From Flavobacterium sp. KMS (GTDB lineage: Bacteria > Bacteroidota > Bacteroidia > Flavobacteriales > Flavobacteriaceae): DNA of 64,000 nt. The notes under the pieces are model-generated. The model did not search any database. It saw only the letters and a program-made list of their open reading frames with translations, and had not been told where the DNA came from. Where the stretch lies: assembly GCF_000813005.1 (NCBI RefSeq), contig NZ_JSYP01000026.1, positions 62,001-126,000 on the forward strand. The letters are read 5' to 3'. Positions within the stretch are counted from its first letter, which is position 1. Every line of letters starts with the position of its first letter. Below are positions 18,336-27,553 of this stretch, in pieces. Both the position numbers and the translations under genes were made by a program.

Positions 18336-18640
18336 TGGAAGATAATAATCAACATGACGACCGTTATCTAAAAGCTAAAAAAAGAGTTGAAGACATTAAA
18401 GGATTCTATAGTAATCTGGCTTCATTTATAATAGTCAACCTTATTTTACTTTTTATTAATTTAAACTACAGCCCTAATCATTTATGGTTTTATTGGCCAT
18501 TACTATGGTGGGGATTAGGAGTATTATTTCACGGATTAAAAGTTTTTAATTGTTTTCCTGTTTTTGGTAAAGAATGGGAAAAACAAAAAATAAAAGAATT
18601 AATGGATAAAGAAAAATCCAAAAATGAAAAATGGCAATAA
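18335..18640 (+). CDS. Stand-alone 2TM domain protein
   Basis: The 101-residue protein repeats the pattern of the kinase tail: YLKAKKRVEDIKGFYSNLAS, two membrane helices joined by NLNYSPNHLWFYWP, and a charged WEKQKIKELMDKE end. 2TM proteins are common beside LytS/LytTR systems in Bacteroidota, and their function is unknown. It is translationally coupled to the kinase by a TAATG overlap. Confidence 0.85.
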   Translation: MEDNNQHDDRYLKAKKRVEDIKGFYSNLASFIIVNLILLFINLNYSPNHLWFYWPLLWWGLGVLFHGLKVFNCFPVFGKEWEKQKIKELMDKEKSKNEKWQ

Positions 18641-18657
18641 CATTAAATTAAATCAAG

Positions 18658-19017
18658 ATGGGACGATTTAGAAAACGCATGTTTGAAGATTACGATGATT
18701 ATGACGGAAACATAACAAATGACGAACGTTATAATTTAGCATACAAAAGAATGAAAAGGATAAAAGGTTTTTACTCTCACCTAATGATATATGTTCTGGT
18801 AAATATATTCATTCTTATCGCTAGTGCAAATCGAGGTATTATAGGTAATGAAGAGTTCTGGAGATGGGAAACATTCTCTACAGCAATATTTTGGGGTATC
18901 GGTCTGGTAATTCATGCTTTTACAGTATTTGGAAGAAACATATTCTTTAGCATAGACTGGGAAGAACGAAAAATAAAAGAATTTATGAAAAAAGAAGCCA
19001 ACCAAAAATGGGAATAA
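18658..19017 (+). CDS. Second stand-alone 2TM domain protein
   Basis: The 119-residue product has a basic/acidic N-terminal extension (GRFRKRMFEDYDDYDG) followed by the same 2TM layout: YNLAYKRMKRIKGFYSHLM, two hydrophobic helices, then DWEERKIKEFMKKE. It shares the WEERKIKEF ending with the kinase tail, so all three 2TM domains here look like products of duplication. It lies 17 bp after the previous gene and 88 bp before the LytTR regulator. Confidence 0.85.
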   Translation: MGRFRKRMFEDYDDYDGNITNDERYNLAYKRMKRIKGFYSHLMIYVLVNIFILIASANRGIIGNEEFWRWETFSTAIFWGIGLVIHAFTVFGRNIFFSIDWEERKIKEFMKKEANQKWE

Positions 19018-19105
19018 TTCTCATTTAAATAAAAAGATAAAAATATTTTCTGATTAAATTTTAACTACTACTTTTAACCAACCAAAACTTTTGCCAAACC
19101 AAAAA

Positions 19106-19873
19106 ATGAGAACAATAATTATAGAAGACGAAAAGCCAGCCGCGCGGTTATTACAACGTAAGCTTGATAAAATAAATGTTCCCGTAGCTGTAATGCTTCA
19201 CTCAGTTGTAGAGGCAATTGATTGGTTTTCGCAAAACGAACATCCAGATTTAATATTTCTTGATATTCAGTTATCCGATGGATTATCGTTTGAAATTTTC
19301 GAAAAGATTGACATCAAAAGTGCCGTGATTTTTACAACTGCTTATGATGAATATGCCTTAAAAGCTTTTAAACTCAATAGTATTGATTATCTCTTGAAAC
19401 CAATAGACGAAGATGATTTAGAAGTGGCAGTTACTAAATTTAAATCTCGTTTGCCAAAAGTAGAAAATACTACCCAAAACCTTGAAATAGATTTTGAGCA
19501 AATTAAAAAAATGCTTTCGAATCCATTCGAGAAAATCTATAAAAAGAGGTTTACTGTTAAAATTGGACAGCATTTAAAAGTAATAGGAACTGATGAAGTA
19601 GAATGTTTTTTTAGCGAAAACAAAGGCACTTATTTACATACTACAGATAATAGAAATTACTTAATCGATTCTACTCTAGAAATTCTAGAACAAGAACTTG
19701 ACCCAAAAGATTTTTATCGTGTAAGCCGTAAGTTTATTATTCCGCTTCCGGCAATCAAAGAAATTGTATTGTATAGTAATTCACGCCTGAAAATAATTTT
19801 ACCTACTTATAAAGATGATGAGGTAATTGTAAGCCGCGAAAAAGTTTCTGATTTTAAAAACTGGATTGGGTAA
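19106..19873 (+). CDS. LytTR-family response regulator
   Basis: About 255 residues: a receiver domain with acidic residues Glu7-Asp8 and phospho-acceptor Asp53 (LIFLDIQLSDG), then a LytTR DNA-binding domain from about 150 (RFTVKIGQHLKVIGTDEVEC, then FYRVSRKFIIPLPAIKEI). I chose the ATG at 19106 (MRTIIIEDE) with an A-rich leader; an in-frame TTG at 19091 is less likely. It is the output partner of the LytS kinase upstream. The target promoters are not identified. Confidence 0.92.
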   Translation: MRTIIIEDEKPAARLLQRKLDKINVPVAVMLHSVVEAIDWFSQNEHPDLIFLDIQLSDGLSFEIFEKIDIKSAVIFTTAYDEYALKAFKLNSIDYLLKPIDEDDLEVAVTKFKSRLPKVENTTQNLEIDFEQIKKMLSNPFEKIYKKRFTVKIGQHLKVIGTDEVECFFSENKGTYLHTTDNRNYLIDSTLEILEQELDPKDFYRVSRKFIIPLPAIKEIVLYSNSRLKIILPTYKDDEVIVSREKVSDFKNWIG

Positions 19874-19877
19874 TTTT

Positions 19878-20042
19878 TCTAGCCACAGATTTAAAAGGTA
19901 CAGAGGTTCATAGGTACAAAGGTTCAAAGGAAGGAAACTTTGCGCTCTTTGCGGCTAATTTTTTTTGCCACAGATTAAAAGGATTAAATGGATTTTAAAC
20001 TTTGCGAACTTTGTGTAAAACTTCGCGAACCTTGCGGTTAAA
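19878..20042. repeat. Dispersed intergenic repeats (CCACAGATTAAAAGG and TTTGCGNNCTTTG types)
   Basis: The convergent gap holds two copies of GCCACAGATT (19881 and 19967), GGTACAAAGGTTCAAAGG, and a run of AAACTTTGCG/AACCTTGCGG words. The same words appear at 7.5, 20.9, 54.6 and 55.8 kb. No gene is present. Confidence 0.75.
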
Positions 20043-20822
20043 TCACTGCGTCACAGGATATAAATACTTCCTAATTCCTATCATTACAAAAATCAGGATA
20101 GAATATCCGATGAAAAAAGGTGCGATATATTCAATGCCATCCATTGCCAGCATAAGTGCGATGAGCAATAACTGAAAACCTAAACCGTATAAAGAAACAA
20201 AGGTCATAAACCAGTTCGGAAATGTTTTAACTTTATAAGCATCGCTATCAAGTGCATGAATTATTTTATCAAAAAGTCCATATACAATAATATAAACCTG
20301 ATGCAAAAAAACGACAGATTTTTGACTTTCTCCTGGTAATGCTTTAGGGATTTTATCTTCGAAAATCTTACTAGTTCTATCTCCTCCTACCGATTTATTT
20401 CGCAGAATCACATAGTAATAGTTATATAATGTACCTTGTAATTGTATGCATAAAAAGGCAAGGATTGTAATAGGAAGAGTCGTTTTAGAAACGTAACATA
20501 TACTTATTAAGAACAAAAAATTCAAAATAATATCAAATATACTATCGAGATATCTTCCTGTATAAGATGGTGTGTTTTTTATACGTGCTAATTCTCCGTC
20601 GGCAGCATCAATAATAGATTTTAATATTATAAAAAATCCTGCCCAATAAAAGTGTTTTTCCAGAATACAATAAATCGCAACCAACCCCGAAATTCCAAAA
20701 AGCAAGGTTACATCTATAGGTGTAAATCGTGTATTTTGTAACTTTTTCGCAAAAAACCTTCCAAAAGGTCTTCCATAATCTGATAAATCATAAAATTTAT
20801 CTTGTGCAGCAAGTTTAGACAT
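20043..20822 (-). CDS. CDP-alcohol phosphatidyltransferase family membrane protein
   Basis: The 259-residue protein has about six membrane helices. The signature DG-x2-AR-x8-G-x3-D-x3-D is complete in DGELARIKNTPSYTGRYLDS followed by IFD. It therefore catalyses transfer of a CDP-activated group to an alcohol, such as phospholipid head-group synthesis. The exact substrate (glycerol phosphate, serine, inositol or other) cannot be read from the sequence. The gene is monocistronic by spacing, with repeats on both sides. Confidence 0.88.
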   Translation of the reverse strand: MSKLAAQDKFYDLSDYGRPFGRFFAKKLQNTRFTPIDVTLLFGISGLVAIYCILEKHFYWAGFFIILKSIIDAADGELARIKNTPSYTGRYLDSIFDIILNFLFLISICYVSKTTLPITILAFLCIQLQGTLYNYYYVILRNKSVGGDRTSKIFEDKIPKALPGESQKSVVFLHQVYIIVYGLFDKIIHALDSDAYKVKTFPNWFMTFVSLYGLGFQLLLIALMLAMDGIEYIAPFFIGYSILIFVMIGIRKYLYPVTQ

Positions 20823-20924
20823 CTATGTTATTATAAACAAAAGAGTTGCGACAATATAGTCAGTGTAATTTACGAAAAAAAATATTATTTATAATCTATT
20901 GATTACAAATTAATAACATTTAAA

Positions 20925-21062
20925 ATCTTTCTAATCTGTGGTAAAAATTTAACTGCAAAGGCCACAAAGCTTTCGGTCTTAGCGACTCAGAAGCTTAGCA
21001 ACTTAGCACCTTTAAAAAAAACCTTTGTAGCTATGAACCTCTGTTCCTTTTCTTTAAAGTAA
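20925..21062. repeat. Dispersed repeats between the CDP-alcohol transferase and plug-like genes
   Basis: The gap 20823-21073 contains AATCTTTCTAATCTGTGGTAA (the reverse of the CCACAGATTA repeat), then TCGGTCTTAGCGACTCAG, AAGCTTAGCAACTTAGCACC and AACCTTTGTAGC. I see no gene in it. Confidence 0.7.
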
Positions 21063-21073
21063 CCTCCGTAACT

Positions 21074-21583
21074 TTATTCTGCTGGAGTAATCTCTATTGC
21101 TCCAAATTTCCAATCAGGATTTAATTTCTGAGAATCTGAGGGTTTAATAAAAACTATCGATTCTATTTTTTCAATTTTATTATTGACTGTATTTGTATCA
21201 ATATACCTCAACAATTCATCATAAGTCTGATTCTTACTCTTTGGTTTATCTGATACAACTCCTATTTTTGATAGATATTCAGCTGATGGAATTTCTAATT
21301 TCAGTGGAGAATTTTCGATATTGTTTTTATAAAAAGTATCCAGAATAAATTTCTTGGTGGTGATTATAATTACTCCAGAATCTGATCCGTATTTCTTCGA
21401 ATTAGCATCTTTATATACTGTCATTGTCGAAATATCATTTGGATTTATTGGTTCCAAAATATTTTGTACCTCATCCATATAGCCTATTTTTTTTGCATCC
21501 AAAATAACTAAAGGCTGAGGTTTCTTTTGAGCATATGCAAAACACACAAAAACAAGAGAAAGGAATAGATATACTTTTTTCAT
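21074..21583 (-). CDS. Exported protein with TonB-receptor plug-like motif, unknown function
   Basis: The 169-residue product has a signal peptide (VYLFLSLVFVCFAYAQ). The segment PLVILDAKKIG, then NDISTMTVYKDANSKKYGSD and SGVIIITTKK, copies the end of the SusC/TonB plug domain (...VLKDASATAIYGSRAANGVIIITTK). There is no barrel, so it is a free plug-like domain, a type often found in Bacteroidota beside BlaR/M56 peptidases. No such partner is adjacent. Function unknown. Confidence 0.7.
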   Translation of the reverse strand: MKKVYLFLSLVFVCFAYAQKKPQPLVILDAKKIGYMDEVQNILEPINPNDISTMTVYKDANSKKYGSDSGVIIITTKKFILDTFYKNNIENSPLKLEIPSAEYLSKIGVVSDKPKSKNQTYDELLRYIDTNTVNNKIEKIESIVFIKPSDSQKLNPDWKFGAIEITPAE

Positions 21584-21602
21584 GAGATCGAATATTGGGC
21601 TA

Positions 21603-22631
21603 TTACTTACTTAATCTGTGTAAAGTATAAGTCATCGCGCTTAAAAGGAAAAATGCCATTATTTGGTGAATCAAACCTAATGCAAGTGGCACATGATATA
21701 AAAGTGTAAAAACACCTAAAATAAACTGTAAAAACACAAAGACAACCAAAGTTTTAATTCCATTTGATTGTGTTTTGCTAAGAGCAAATTGTGTACTTTT
21801 AAAGTATAAGAAAAGAATAATAGCAACAACAACATAAGCAAATGTTCTGTGTACAAACTGTACACCACTTTTACCTTCTATTAAATTTTTTACAAGTGTA
21901 GATTGTTCGATAAAAACTGAATCATGAATAAATTGTCCGTCACTCATTAATGGCCAATGATTGTGAATTAACCCAGCGTTTAAACCTGCTACAAATCCTC
22001 CATAAATAATTTGTATTAAAAGGAGAACCAAGGCAATCCTGGCAATATTACGAAGGGTAACATTAATGGTAATTTTATTTCTTTCAGGATAAATTAAATC
22101 CAATGCAACCCATAATGTATAAGCAAAGGTTACAAAAGCAAAAGTTAAATGCAGCGAAAGTCTAAAATGGCTTACATCTGGATTATCTATTAATCCGCTA
22201 CGTACCATAAACCATCCCAAGAAACCCTGAAAAGCTCCCATTGCCAGAAGAACAATACATTTTTTTATTGTCGAACTGTCTAATCTCTTCTTTATTAGAA
22301 AATAAACAAAAGGAATAAAGAAAACCAAACCAATGATACGACCGATAAAGCGGTGAAACCATTCCCAGAAATAAATCATTTTATAATCTGAAAGTTGGAA
22401 ATCATTATGAATATTAATTTTTTGATATTCTGGAAACTTCTTGTATTGCTCAAAAGCTTCATTCCATTTTGCCTCACTCATAGGCGGAAAAGTATCTGTT
22501 ACCAAATGCCAATCGGTCATTGATAATCCAGAGTTTGTTAGTCGGGTAATCCCTCCTACTACAACCATTAAAAACAATAAAAAACATCCTGACAAAAGCC
22601 AAATGATTACTGATTTATTTTCTCTTTTCAT
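21603..22631 (-). CDS. ctaA: Heme A synthase (COX15/CtaA family)
   Basis: About 342 residues with eight membrane helices; it oxidises the methyl group of heme O to the formyl group of heme A for aa3-type oxidases. Heme-ligand histidines are visible in HRFIGRIIGLVFF, NHWPLMSDGQF, VHRTFAYVVVA and LIHQIMAFFLL; GGITRLTNSGLSMTDW is the N-terminal signature. I chose the ATG at 22631 (MKRENKS), which has an eight-A leader, in place of an in-frame ATG at 22667 lying in repeat-like sequence. Confidence 0.93.
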   Translation of the reverse strand: MKRENKSVIIWLLSGCFLLFLMVVVGGITRLTNSGLSMTDWHLVTDTFPPMSEAKWNEAFEQYKKFPEYQKINIHNDFQLSDYKMIYFWEWFHRFIGRIIGLVFFIPFVYFLIKKRLDSSTIKKCIVLLAMGAFQGFLGWFMVRSGLIDNPDVSHFRLSLHLTFAFVTFAYTLWVALDLIYPERNKITINVTLRNIARIALVLLLIQIIYGGFVAGLNAGLIHNHWPLMSDGQFIHDSVFIEQSTLVKNLIEGKSGVQFVHRTFAYVVVAIILFLYFKSTQFALSKTQSNGIKTLVVFVFLQFILGVFTLLYHVPLALGLIHQIMAFFLLSAMTYTLHRLSK

Positions 22632-22714
22632 TTTTTTTACTTGAGGTGCAAAATTGCAAAAATGCAAAGTTGCAGAGTCTCCTATTTTGGGTTAATAATT
22701 CTCTAATATATTTT

Positions 22715-22855
22715 TAATTAAGGCTCTAAGATGCTAAGGTTCTGAGGTTCTAAGTTTTTTATTTTTTTCAGAAACTTATTCACTTAGTTTCTCAATGCCT
22801 TAGCACCTTTTCTACGCATATTTGGTAAAACCTTTGTGCCTTTGAACCTTAATTA
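22715..22855. repeat. GGTTCTGAGG/ACCTTAG-type repeat between ctaA and the tRNA nucleotidyltransferase gene
   Basis: The words GGCTCTAAGATGCTAAGG, TTCTGAGGTTCTAAG and, in opposite orientation, TTAGCACC and CCTTTGTGCCTTTGAACC form an inverted arrangement around the central hairpin TCAGAAACTT/TAGTTTCTCA. It reaches into the last codons of the downstream gene, whose final ...TKGSK overlaps TTTGAACCTTTCG. Confidence 0.7.
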
Positions 22856-24286
22856 CTTTGAACCTTTCGTTAATCCAAGCTTTTCTCCTCTTTTGAGCAT
22901 AAAATCATAAGCCGCTTGATATTCATTTGGAATTTCACCTTCTAGAATAGCTTCTTTAATGGCTTCTTTTAAAACTCCTATTTCTCTGGAAGGTTTTAGA
23001 TTATAAATTTCCATAATCTCTTCTCCCGAAATTGGTGGCTGAAAATTACGAACGTGATCACGCTCTTCTACCTCAACGATTTTCTTTCGTACAACCTCAA
23101 AATTCTTATGATATTTCTTGAATTTACTTGGATTTTTGGTTGTGATATCGGCTTCACATAAAATCATTAAATTTTCTACATCTTCTCCCGCATCAAAAAC
23201 CAAACGACGAACGGCGCTATCTGTCACAATATCTTGCGATAAAACAATAGGTCGCGAACTCATGATTACCATTTTTTGCACAAATTTCATTTTGTGATTT
23301 AATGGCATATGCAAACGTTCGAATATCTTCTTGGCCATTTTTCCTCCTAAAAACTCATGTCCGTGAAACGTCCATCCTTGTTTTTTACTGAAACGTTTTG
23401 TTGGAGCTTTCCCAATATCATGCAATAAAGCAGACCAACGCAACCAAACATCATCAGTATTTGGGCAAATATTATCGACAACCTCTAAGGTGTGGTAAAA
23501 ATTATTCTTGTGTGTATGTCCTTCTATTTCTTCTACTTGATTTAATGCCGTTAATTCGGGCAAAATAATATCAAGAAGTCCTGTTTGGAATAACAATAAA
23601 AATCCAACTGAAGGTTTATCTGTAGAAAGGATTTTGTTTAATTCATCGACAATACGCTCACCCGAAATAATATTAATTCGCTCTGCGTTTTTAGTAATTG
23701 CCTGTAATGATTTTTCTTCAATTTCAAATCCTAATTGGTTTGCAAAACGAATAGCACGCAACATACGCAATGGATCATCAGAATAAGTAATATCTGGATC
23801 TAAAGGAGTTTTGATAATTTTATTTTCTAAATCACTCAATCCATCAAAAGGATCTGACAAATCTCCGAAAGTATCAGGATTTAAAGATAATGCCAATGCA
23901 TTTATAGTAAAGTCACGACGATTCTGGTCATCTTCTAGCGTTCCGTTTTCTACAACAGGATTACGGCTATCAAAATGATAAGATTCTTTTCTTGCACCAA
24001 CGAATTCAATGTCTGTATCTTCAAAACGCAACATTGCGGTTCCGTAAGTTTTAAAAACTTGTACTTTGGGTTGTTTTGGAAGTAATTCTGAAACTTTTAA
24101 TGCCAATTCGATTCCGCTTCCTACGGCAACGACATCAATATCTTTTTTAAAATCTCGTTTTAAAAGTAAGTCTCTTACGAAACCTCCAATTACGTAACTA
24201 TCTACATTAAGTTCTTGAGAGGCTTGCGAAATAATTTCGAAGATTTTATTTTGCAAAGCACCTTTATAATTTGTTTTTTTAGCCAC
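22853..24286 (-). CDS. cca: tRNA nucleotidyltransferase / poly(A) polymerase family protein with HD domain
   Basis: The 477-residue enzyme has the class II nucleotidyltransferase head YVIGGFVRDLLL and the catalytic DIDVVAVG at about 60, then RRDFTINALAL and DPLRMLRAIRFA, which define the CCA-adding/poly(A) polymerase family. An HD domain follows with RWSALLHDIGKAPT and the GHEFLG step. It most likely repairs or adds the CCA end of tRNA. The symbol is tentative since poly(A) polymerases look similar. The last few codons lie within a dispersed repeat. Confidence 0.88.
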   Translation of the reverse strand: MAKKTNYKGALQNKIFEIISQASQELNVDSYVIGGFVRDLLLKRDFKKDIDVVAVGSGIELALKVSELLPKQPKVQVFKTYGTAMLRFEDTDIEFVGARKESYHFDSRNPVVENGTLEDDQNRRDFTINALALSLNPDTFGDLSDPFDGLSDLENKIIKTPLDPDITYSDDPLRMLRAIRFANQLGFEIEEKSLQAITKNAERINIISGERIVDELNKILSTDKPSVGFLLLFQTGLLDIILPELTALNQVEEIEGHTHKNNFYHTLEVVDNICPNTDDVWLRWSALLHDIGKAPTKRFSKKQGWTFHGHEFLGGKMAKKIFERLHMPLNHKMKFVQKMVIMSSRPIVLSQDIVTDSAVRRLVFDAGEDVENLMILCEADITTKNPSKFKKYHKNFEVVRKKIVEVEERDHVRNFQPPISGEEIMEIYNLKPSREIGVLKEAIKEAILEGEIPNEYQAAYDFMLKRGEKLGLTKGSK

Positions 24287-24614
24287 GAATTCTCTAATTT
24301 TTATAAAATAACAGTAAAATAATATATTGATAATTTTACCGTGCGCAAATTTACAACATACTGTACGCCTTTTACAATCTAGAGCGTATTTTTTTTAGTA
24401 TTTAGCATTTTCAACTTCATAATTTCGTCAAAAACTATCCGTTATCGATAGCAAACTACTTTTCAGATATAAATTCCCACTAATTAATCTATCCTCGAGG
24501 CAAAAAAACAACTATCAATATGATGTCTTTATGATAGTATCAAACAAATCAATCTGTATCTGTTATTCTTTTGATTTCAATTTGTACTTTTGAATCTGTA
24601 CAAAAAAGTAGAAA
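24287..24614. promoter_or_regulatory. Divergent promoter region between cca and yaaA
   Basis: Two promoter -7 matches are seen. On the minus strand TAAATTTG (24346-24353) would serve cca with a leader of about 55 bases. On the plus strand TACTTTTG (24585-24592) would serve yaaA, 23 bp before its ATG. The rest of this 328-bp gap shows no gene or clear repeat. Confidence 0.5.
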
Positions 24615-25373
24615 ATGAAAATTGTTATATCGCCTGCAAAGTCTTTAAATTTCGAAAAAGAATTACCAACTTCTCAATATACCGAAGCTAGCTTACTAAA
24701 AGAAGCCAGACAAGTTCATAAAGTTTTAAAACACAAAAACCCTGCAGAATTATCTGAATTAATGGATATTTCGGATAAATTAGCTCAGTTAAACTGGCAA
24801 CGTAATCAGGATTGGAAAACTCCTTTTACGCCAGAAAATGCACGTCCTGCAGTATTTACTTTTGATGGTGATGTATATACTGGTTTAGATGCTTATACAA
24901 TTCCGGTAGAGAAACTAGATGTTTTGCAAGATAAATTACGCATACTATCTGGTTTATATGGAATTTTAAAACCATTGGATTTAATTCAGGCTTACCGATT
25001 AGAAATGGGAACTAAATTACCTATTGGTGAAGCAAAAAACCTATATGAATTCTGGAAAGAAACGGTTACTAAAACATTAAACAAGGAACTTAAAAAAGGT
25101 GAATTGTTTGTAAATCTTGCCAGTAATGAATATTTCTCGGCTGTAGATGTTAAGGCTTTAAAAGTGCCTGTAATTACTCCTGACTTTAAAGATTATAAAA
25201 ACGGAAAACTAAAAATAATTAGTTTCTTCGCCAAGAAAGCAAGAGGAATGATGGTGCGTTATATTATAGATACTAATGCCGAAACTATTGATGATTTAAA
25301 AGGTTTTAATTACGAAGGATATCAATTTGATGCTAATCTTTCTAAAGGAAATCATTTGGTTTTTACCCGATAA
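24615..25373 (+). CDS. yaaA: Peroxide stress protein YaaA
   Basis: The 252-residue product matches the YaaA (DUF328) family along its length: ISPAKSLNFEKELPT at the start, then GDVYTGLDAYTI, RILSGLYGILKPLDLIQAYR, VNLASNEYFSAVD and KKARGMMVRYI. In E. coli YaaA lowers free intracellular iron and protects DNA during peroxide stress. It is a single gene with its own promoter and an intrinsic terminator right after it. Confidence 0.95.
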   Translation: MKIVISPAKSLNFEKELPTSQYTEASLLKEARQVHKVLKHKNPAELSELMDISDKLAQLNWQRNQDWKTPFTPENARPAVFTFDGDVYTGLDAYTIPVEKLDVLQDKLRILSGLYGILKPLDLIQAYRLEMGTKLPIGEAKNLYEFWKETVTKTLNKELKKGELFVNLASNEYFSAVDVKALKVPVITPDFKDYKNGKLKIISFFAKKARGMMVRYIIDTNAETIDDLKGFNYEGYQFDANLSKGNHLVFTR

Positions 25374-25395
25374 AAAGAAAACTTATTATAAAACA

Positions 25396-25436
25396 AAACC
25401 GTCTCATTCTATAAAAGAAAGAGACGGTTTTTTATT
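25396..25436. terminator. Bidirectional intrinsic terminator between yaaA and the M1 peptidase gene
   Basis: AAAACCGTCTC pairs with GAGACGGTTTT around a 15-base loop, with a T-run to the right and an A-run to the left, so it can act on both convergent genes. Confidence 0.88.
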
Positions 25437-25453
25437 TTCTGGTCTTAAAATTA

Positions 25454-27337
25454 TTATTTAGCTGACCAAGTATTATTTCTTGGTGTTGCATCTACAAAAA
25501 TTCCACCATCTATAGTTACAGATTTTACTTCTTTGGTTGTATTAAAATTGACAGAAGTTTTCTTTTGGTTGCCTTTCCATGTTGCAGGAGTTTCGTGTAA
25601 TGTATCTGTTGTACCATCTGCATACACAACAATTACATCAAAAGGAATTGCAAACCCGCCTTTATTTTTAATATAAACCACCGTGTTTTTAGCCTTTATA
25701 TCAACTTTATCAATAGCGATATCAATATAATTATTTGTAAAGAACCAATTTTCAAAAAACCAATTCAGATTTTTACCTGAAGCTGTATTAAATGAATTAA
25801 AATAATCCCACGGAATAGGATGTTTACCATTCCAATTATCCATATAAGCATGTAGTGATTTCTTAAAAAGATCATCTCCCAGCAAATCTTTTAAGGCGAT
25901 ATAAGATAATGATGCTTTACCATAAGAATTGTTTCCATATCCTGCACCCGAAACTTGTGTAGACATGGAGATTATCGGCTGATCTTCCTCTGTAGATGGA
26001 TCATTTATATAATTATTTACTCTAAATTTTTTATAAAATTCATCGGCAGCTTCTTTACCGTGTTGCGAAATACCAATTAAATATTCGAATGTGGTTGCCC
26101 AACCTTCATCCATAAATGCATAACGCGTTTCGTTTATTCCCATATAAAAAGGGAAATAAGTATGTGCCACTTCATGATCCTGAACCAATTGCGCAAAAAT
26201 AGGATCTCCCATTTGAGAATCATTACACATCATTGGGTATTCCATATCGGCAAAACCCTGAAACGCTGTCATTTTAGAAAATGGATATGGAACTCCTGGC
26301 CAATTGTTAGAAAACCAATCCAGCGCATATCTGTTATTTTTTACAGAAACTACAAAATCAGTTCCTTTTATATCGTAAGCCGCCTGAACGCTTGCACGAC
26401 GATTTGTTTTTTTATCTACAACAACGCTACTTGCATCCCATAAATAATGATCACTTAAACCGAAACAAACATCTGAGATATTTTTGGCTTCAAATTTCCA
26501 GATATTCCAATCGTTTTGTTTGGTAACAGAACCGCTTTTCATTTCTTGTTCATTTGCTATATGCAAAATCTCATCTGTAGTATATGATTTTTTTAATCGT
26601 GCCGAAAATTCTGGTTGCAAAACCTCATCAGGATTTAATAAATCTCCTGTTCCGTAAACCACATAGTTTTTGGGTGCTTTTACTGAATATACATAATCAT
26701 TAAAATCATTGTAAAATTCCTGACGATCAGTATGTGGCAATCTATCCCAATTGTTGTAATCATCAAAAACTGTGACACGAGGATAACTATATGCAACAAA
26801 GAATGTTGTATTATCTATTTGTCCTTCTCTCCCGCTTTCTTTAGATAAAGGATAGTTCCAATCGATATTAATTGTAATTTTAGAATGAGGAAGCATTGGC
26901 TTATTCATTTTTACATTCCCAACTGTTCCCCAACTTCTTCCATCTTCTTTATATATTTCTCCTTCTATTTTTAAAGATGTAATTGTTAATCCATCACTCA
27001 AGAAATCATTACTAACGTCTCCACTTCTTGGCGAAGATGGTTTATGAAGATTATTTACAAACCTAATTGGTAAATTCTGCAATGTATCATTACTATTGTT
27101 TTCGTAAATAATAGTTTCTGTACCGCTTACAATTTTAGTATCAGCATTTACTGTTATATCAATTGTATATTTTCCATGATTCTGCCAATAGTTTTTCCCA
27201 GGTTTCCCATCCATAGAACGAGTTCCTTTTGCGTAAGCTTCTTTTATATTTCTTGGCATATATAGTTCTTGTGCAAAACTATATTGTGCCATACCTATAA
27301 ATGCAAATAGCAGTAATTGAGATATTTTTCTTTTCAT
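25454..27337 (-). CDS. Exported M1-family zinc metallopeptidase
   Basis: The 627-residue aminopeptidase-like enzyme has a signal peptide (LLLFAFIGMAQYSFAQ). The zinc site is complete: HEVAH followed 18 residues later by Glu (FMDEGWA), the canonical HExxH-x18-E pattern. Upstream, FADMEYPMMCND takes the place of the GAMEN exopeptidase motif. The N-terminal part is the beta-sheet domain of M1 enzymes and the C-terminal part ends with a beta-sandwich. Exported M1 peptidases of this kind are common in Bacteroidota for peptide degradation. Confidence 0.92.
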   Translation of the reverse strand: MKRKISQLLLFAFIGMAQYSFAQELYMPRNIKEAYAKGTRSMDGKPGKNYWQNHGKYTIDITVNADTKIVSGTETIIYENNSNDTLQNLPIRFVNNLHKPSSPRSGDVSNDFLSDGLTITSLKIEGEIYKEDGRSWGTVGNVKMNKPMLPHSKITINIDWNYPLSKESGREGQIDNTTFFVAYSYPRVTVFDDYNNWDRLPHTDRQEFYNDFNDYVYSVKAPKNYVVYGTGDLLNPDEVLQPEFSARLKKSYTTDEILHIANEQEMKSGSVTKQNDWNIWKFEAKNISDVCFGLSDHYLWDASSVVVDKKTNRRASVQAAYDIKGTDFVVSVKNNRYALDWFSNNWPGVPYPFSKMTAFQGFADMEYPMMCNDSQMGDPIFAQLVQDHEVAHTYFPFYMGINETRYAFMDEGWATTFEYLIGISQHGKEAADEFYKKFRVNNYINDPSTEEDQPIISMSTQVSGAGYGNNSYGKASLSYIALKDLLGDDLFKKSLHAYMDNWNGKHPIPWDYFNSFNTASGKNLNWFFENWFFTNNYIDIAIDKVDIKAKNTVVYIKNKGGFAIPFDVIVVYADGTTDTLHETPATWKGNQKKTSVNFNTTKEVKSVTIDGGIFVDATPRNNTWSAK

Positions 27338-27502
27338 AGTTGGTTATTTTTGATGATTATCAATAGTATTCTTGATTAGTTATGAATAGCATAAAGTTGT
27401 TACAATTATTCTTCAAATTTATTCTATTATCTTATACTTTAACCAAATAATTATCTTAAATCACTCAAATAAACCAACTTACAGTTCTTTCTTTAACAGA
27501 AT

Positions 27503-27540
27503 AAAAAAACCGCCTTATTCCAAATGGATTAAGACGGTTT
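27503..27540 (-). terminator. Intrinsic terminator of the 27.5-28.2 kb gene
   Basis: On the minus strand AAACCGTCTTAATCC pairs with GGAATAAGGCGGTTT (two G-T or mismatched steps), followed by a run of T. A near-copy lies at 28255-28294 after the gapN gene. Confidence 0.8.
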
Positions 27541-27553
27541 AAAATACTATCGT

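Noticed and set aside
22632-22667. Longer N-terminus for heme A synthase
   Set aside because: The extra 12 residues are rich in repeat-derived codons, and the ATG at 22631 has a much better A-rich leader.
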